Positions 57,998 through 59,584 of a stretch of 59,584 bases of DNA are shown piece after piece. The stretch covers positions 1-59,584 of the forward strand of contig CAMKMX010000014.1 of NCBI GenBank assembly GCA_946414025.1. Direction: 5' to 3'. Each line of letters starts with the position of its first letter. Within the stretch, counting starts at the first letter, position 1. Made by a program: the position numbers and the translations under genes. The stretch is from an uncultured Fibrobacter sp. (GTDB lineage Bacteria > Fibrobacterota > Fibrobacteria > Fibrobacterales > Fibrobacteraceae). A model generated the notes under the pieces. The model did no database searches and was not told where the DNA came from. It saw only the letters and a list, made by a program, of their open reading frames with translations.

Positions 57998-58834
57998 ATG
58001 CTTTTTTACGATGTGGCTCAGGAATACTTGGCGAAGGATAAGGAAAATCTTGCGCCCCTTACTATACGAACTTACTACTGGAACCTGCGCAAGTTGCAGT
58101 ACTACAAGCCAGACCTGGACTGTGCCGGGGTAGACGAGGAGTTTGTTCGTGGCTTCAGAAATCACCTGCAGCAGCGGGGCGACAAGCCAGCCACGGTGAA
58201 CAAGGCTCTTTCGGTGTTCCGGATATTTACCAACAAGATGATGGCCGACGGCCTGGTGGAGGGCAAGCCCTTCGAAAAGATCAAGGTTGGTAGGGTCTTT
58301 ACCCGTCGCGGCTTCTTGACGGTGCGGGAACTGAAGAGCCTGTACCTGAACTTTATGGACCGAAGGCGGTTCTTGACCGAGACGGAACAGGACGTGATGC
58401 GGGTGTTCCTGTTCAGCTGTTTTACGGGGCTGCGCTATAGCGACCTGCTGTCGCTGAACGCGAATGAAATTTTTGACTGGAAAATCCGCAAGCAGATGCA
58501 CAAGACCGGCGACCCGGTCTATGTGCCCATCCCGTTGCAGGCGAGGCTGTTGTTGCCCGAAAAGATGTCTGACGGCCCGGTGTTCCGGGTGGTGGAAAAT
58601 TCCCATTTCAACCGTACCTTGCGTAGTGCCGCCAAGAAGCTGGGCTACTACAAGCATATCCACTGTCACCTAGCAAGGCATACCTTCGCCACCACCTGCA
58701 TTACCTTGGGCATTCCCTTGCCGGCTACAAGTAAGTTGCTTGGCCACAGGAACCTGGACACCACGTTAATTTATGCGAAATTCGTGGATACCTTCCTGGA
58801 CAAGGAAATGAAGAAGTGGAACCGGCTGCAGTAG
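57998..58834 (+). CDS. Tyrosine recombinase (phage integrase family)
   Basis: The 278-residue protein has an N-terminal SAM-like DNA-binding domain (about 1-85; LTIRTYYWNLRKLQYY, TVNKALSVFRIF) and a catalytic domain with the complete set: Arg146 (TGLRYSD), Lys169 (HKTGD), His224 and Arg227 (HLARHTF), His250 (LLGHRNLDTT) and nucleophile Tyr259. AAGGAGG lies before the ATG. It is the size of Bacteroides-type invertases and XerC/D enzymes. No phage, transposon or attachment-site features surround it. It follows the frame-broken surface gene by 106 bp, so a role in local DNA rearrangement is possible but unproven. Confidence 0.85.
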   Translation: MLFYDVAQEYLAKDKENLAPLTIRTYYWNLRKLQYYKPDLDCAGVDEEFVRGFRNHLQQRGDKPATVNKALSVFRIFTNKMMADGLVEGKPFEKIKVGRVFTRRGFLTVRELKSLYLNFMDRRRFLTETEQDVMRVFLFSCFTGLRYSDLLSLNANEIFDWKIRKQMHKTGDPVYVPIPLQARLLLPEKMSDGPVFRVVENSHFNRTLRSAAKKLGYYKHIHCHLARHTFATTCITLGIPLPATSKLLGHRNLDTTLIYAKFVDTFLDKEMKKWNRLQ

Positions 58835-58877
58835 AATGAAACCAACTGCGCTAGGCGACCGGGGGTACAACAGAAAA

Positions 58878-58897
58878 GACCTCCCGTAGGGGAGGTC
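58878..58897. terminator. Bidirectional terminator between the recombinase and ferredoxin genes
   Basis: A perfect 8-bp stem GACCTCCC-GTAG-GGGAGGTC, with CTTTCT after it on the plus strand and TTTTCTG on the minus strand. Confidence 0.8.
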
Positions 58898-58935
58898 CTT
58901 TCTAATGGTTTTGTCGCGATGTGCGCTGCTAAATA

Positions 58936-59133
58936 CTATTCGTACTTGATGACGCCGGCGGGGCAGGAGTCGGCAGCGTCCTTGATCTCGCTTTCGTAAG
59001 CGGAATAGTCAACGCCTTCCTTCACCTGCATCTTTTCGGGAACGCTGAACACTGCGTCGCAAGTAGCTTCGCAAGCGCCGCAAGATACGCATTCGTCGCT
59101 GGATTCATCCAGCCAAACTTTAGAAATAGCCAT
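58936..59133 (-). CDS. Ferredoxin, single [4Fe-4S] type
   Basis: The 65-residue acidic protein has the cluster motif CVSCGACEATC (three Cys in CxxCxxC spacing plus a fourth three residues on) and a distal Cys-Pro in DSCPAGVIKYE. That is the pattern of a one-cluster ferredoxin with the last ligand near the C-terminus. It carries electrons in the cytoplasm of this anaerobe, for example from pyruvate:ferredoxin oxidoreductase. GAGGTAAATT precedes the ATG. It is monocistronic, with the bidirectional terminator downstream. Upstream are 398 bp without a gene. Confidence 0.9.
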   Translation of the reverse strand: MAISKVWLDESSDECVSCGACEATCDAVFSVPEKMQVKEGVDYSAYESEIKDAADSCPAGVIKYE

Positions 59134-59531
59134 AATTTACCTCTTGTGTCTTTGGTTTGTGATTAGGTTAAAGATATAAAAAAATGGTGCTGTAAAGGGG
59201 AAAATTCTCCATTGGAACGATTTTTTTTTGTTTTGCATCGGGGTTTTAGGGGCGGCGCCCCTAGGCGAGGGGGTGATGGATGACTTGCTGAGTGTGTTGA
59301 TGATGGGAGATCCCCGCCGGAGCCTGCTCTGAGCCCGCCGAACGGGCGGGGATGACAGGAAGGTGGCGGGGATGTAAGTTGACGAGGCAAGGCAGAAATC
59401 AGGGGGATTCTTCCCCCTTTTATGTTATAAAAATCGAGGTGCCTGGGTTCGGCCCCTAAGAGCTTTTCTAAATTTGCGGGCGGAAATTCATCGTCTTTTA
59501 AGGCGAACAAATCGAGAGGACAGCACCCGCG
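59134..59531. other. 398-bp intergenic region before the amino-acid kinase gene
   Basis: No gene is visible. It holds the ferredoxin ribosome binding site, a palindrome GCGCCCCTAGGCG near 59252, a dispersed palindrome at 59309-59357 (ATCCCCGCC...GGGCGGGGAT followed by GACA), and a terminator-like hairpin AGGGGGA-TTCT-TCCCCCT-TTT at 59401-59420. A TAAATTTG box at 59470-59477 could be the -10 region of the kinase gene. The stretch from 59220 is unusually G-rich. Confidence 0.6.
59309..59357. repeat. Dispersed palindrome, diverged copy
   Basis: GATCCCCGCC and GGGCGGGGATGACA flank a GC-rich centre. Related in plan to the elements at 10457, 20385, 33645 and 38376. Confidence 0.65.
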
Positions 59532-59584
59532 ATGAAAAAAGTGGTTGTAAAAATTGGTGGCAGCCTGGCAATCGACGAAGCCAA
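59532..59584 (+). CDS. Amino-acid kinase family protein, N-terminal fragment
   Basis: Only 17 codons are present before the right edge. The start MKKVVVKIGGSLAIDEA contains the K-I-G-G-S phosphate-binding start of the amino-acid kinase superfamily (acetylglutamate kinase, glutamate 5-kinase, aspartokinase and relatives). The member cannot be assigned from this length. GAGAGGACAG lies upstream of the ATG. Confidence 0.6.
   Translation, partial: MKKVVVKIGGSLAIDEA

Noticed and set aside
57998..58834. Prophage or integrative element boundary
   Set aside because: Only the recombinase is present; no phage structural, replication or conjugation genes, and no direct repeats at a tRNA were seen nearby.
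53932..59262. GCGCCCTAGGCGC-like palindromes at 53932 and 59252 as inversion sites for the recombinase
   Set aside because: The two differ in length and context, and each is a palindrome by itself, so they do not form a convincing inverted pair.

Overview
The window looks like a chromosomal segment of a Fibrobacter species (phylum Fibrobacterota, gut cellulose degraders). The evidence is two members of the TIGR02147/DUF4423 family that is hugely expanded in Fibrobacter succinogenes, poly-serine linkers in secreted proteins, a DUF4859 domain, CotH and GLUG-type surface proteins, and the giant type IX secretion (T9SS) outer-membrane protein SprA. There are no rRNA genes, no CRISPR array and no prophage. 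Five tRNA genes are present: Leu-CAG, Ser-UGA, Phe-GAA, Cys-GCA and Glu-UUC.

Layout. 1-5.4 kb: the 5' end of ileS, a hairpin-rich intergenic region, a TIGR02147 regulator translationally coupled to a LamG-type lipoprotein, and a divergent secreted HExxH protein. 5.5-10.3 kb: a sugar-porter MFS transporter, a MORN-repeat lipoprotein, and a three-gene operon of two unknown membrane proteins plus a secreted alpha/beta hydrolase. 10.3-16.5 kb: tRNA-Leu, a GNAT acetyltransferase, a second TIGR02147-lipoprotein pair, comF, an outer-membrane barrel, tRNA-Ser, a GAF/HD-GYP phosphodiesterase and tRNA-Phe. 16.6-25.6 kb: a CotH lipoprotein, a quinone cluster (ubiE-ubiX-ubiA plus a small membrane protein), birA, an AlkD-like protein, tRNA-Cys, a DUF374 acyltransferase, a DnaQ-like exonuclease and rpmB. 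25.7-36.9 kb: mostly envelope genes (ispH, waaA, a PEMT-type methyltransferase, an ABC exporter, an M16 peptidase, a TPM protein, lnt, rsmI). 37-44 kb: an M23 lipoprotein, two tandem S41 peptidases, a leucine-rich-repeat protein and an AIPR-family protein. 44-59.6 kb: sprA, the Bat genes batE and batD, a large GLUG-type surface protein with a frameshift at a G8 tract, a tyrosine recombinase, a ferredoxin and the start of an amino-acid kinase.

The theme is cell-surface biology: lipoproteins, secreted peptidases, T9SS, Lnt, Kdo transferase. Two loci carry runs of exactly eight G: sprA (in frame) and the GLUG surface protein (out of frame). This raises the possibility of phase-variable surface display.

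The most unusual structural feature is intergenic. At least fifteen short, degenerate tandem arrays with a strict 7-bp period recur across the window (units such as GGGGCTA/GGATCTA, CTCATAA/CCCATAA, GAACCTC, AATGTGG). They often contain the stop codon of the adjoining gene and are sometimes interleaved with a family of covarying palindromes. Many genes also have a TAnnTT box 6-9 nt before the start codon and no Shine-Dalgarno sequence, which suggests leaderless transcripts. The tRNA genes have clear TTGACA-17-TATATT-like promoters.
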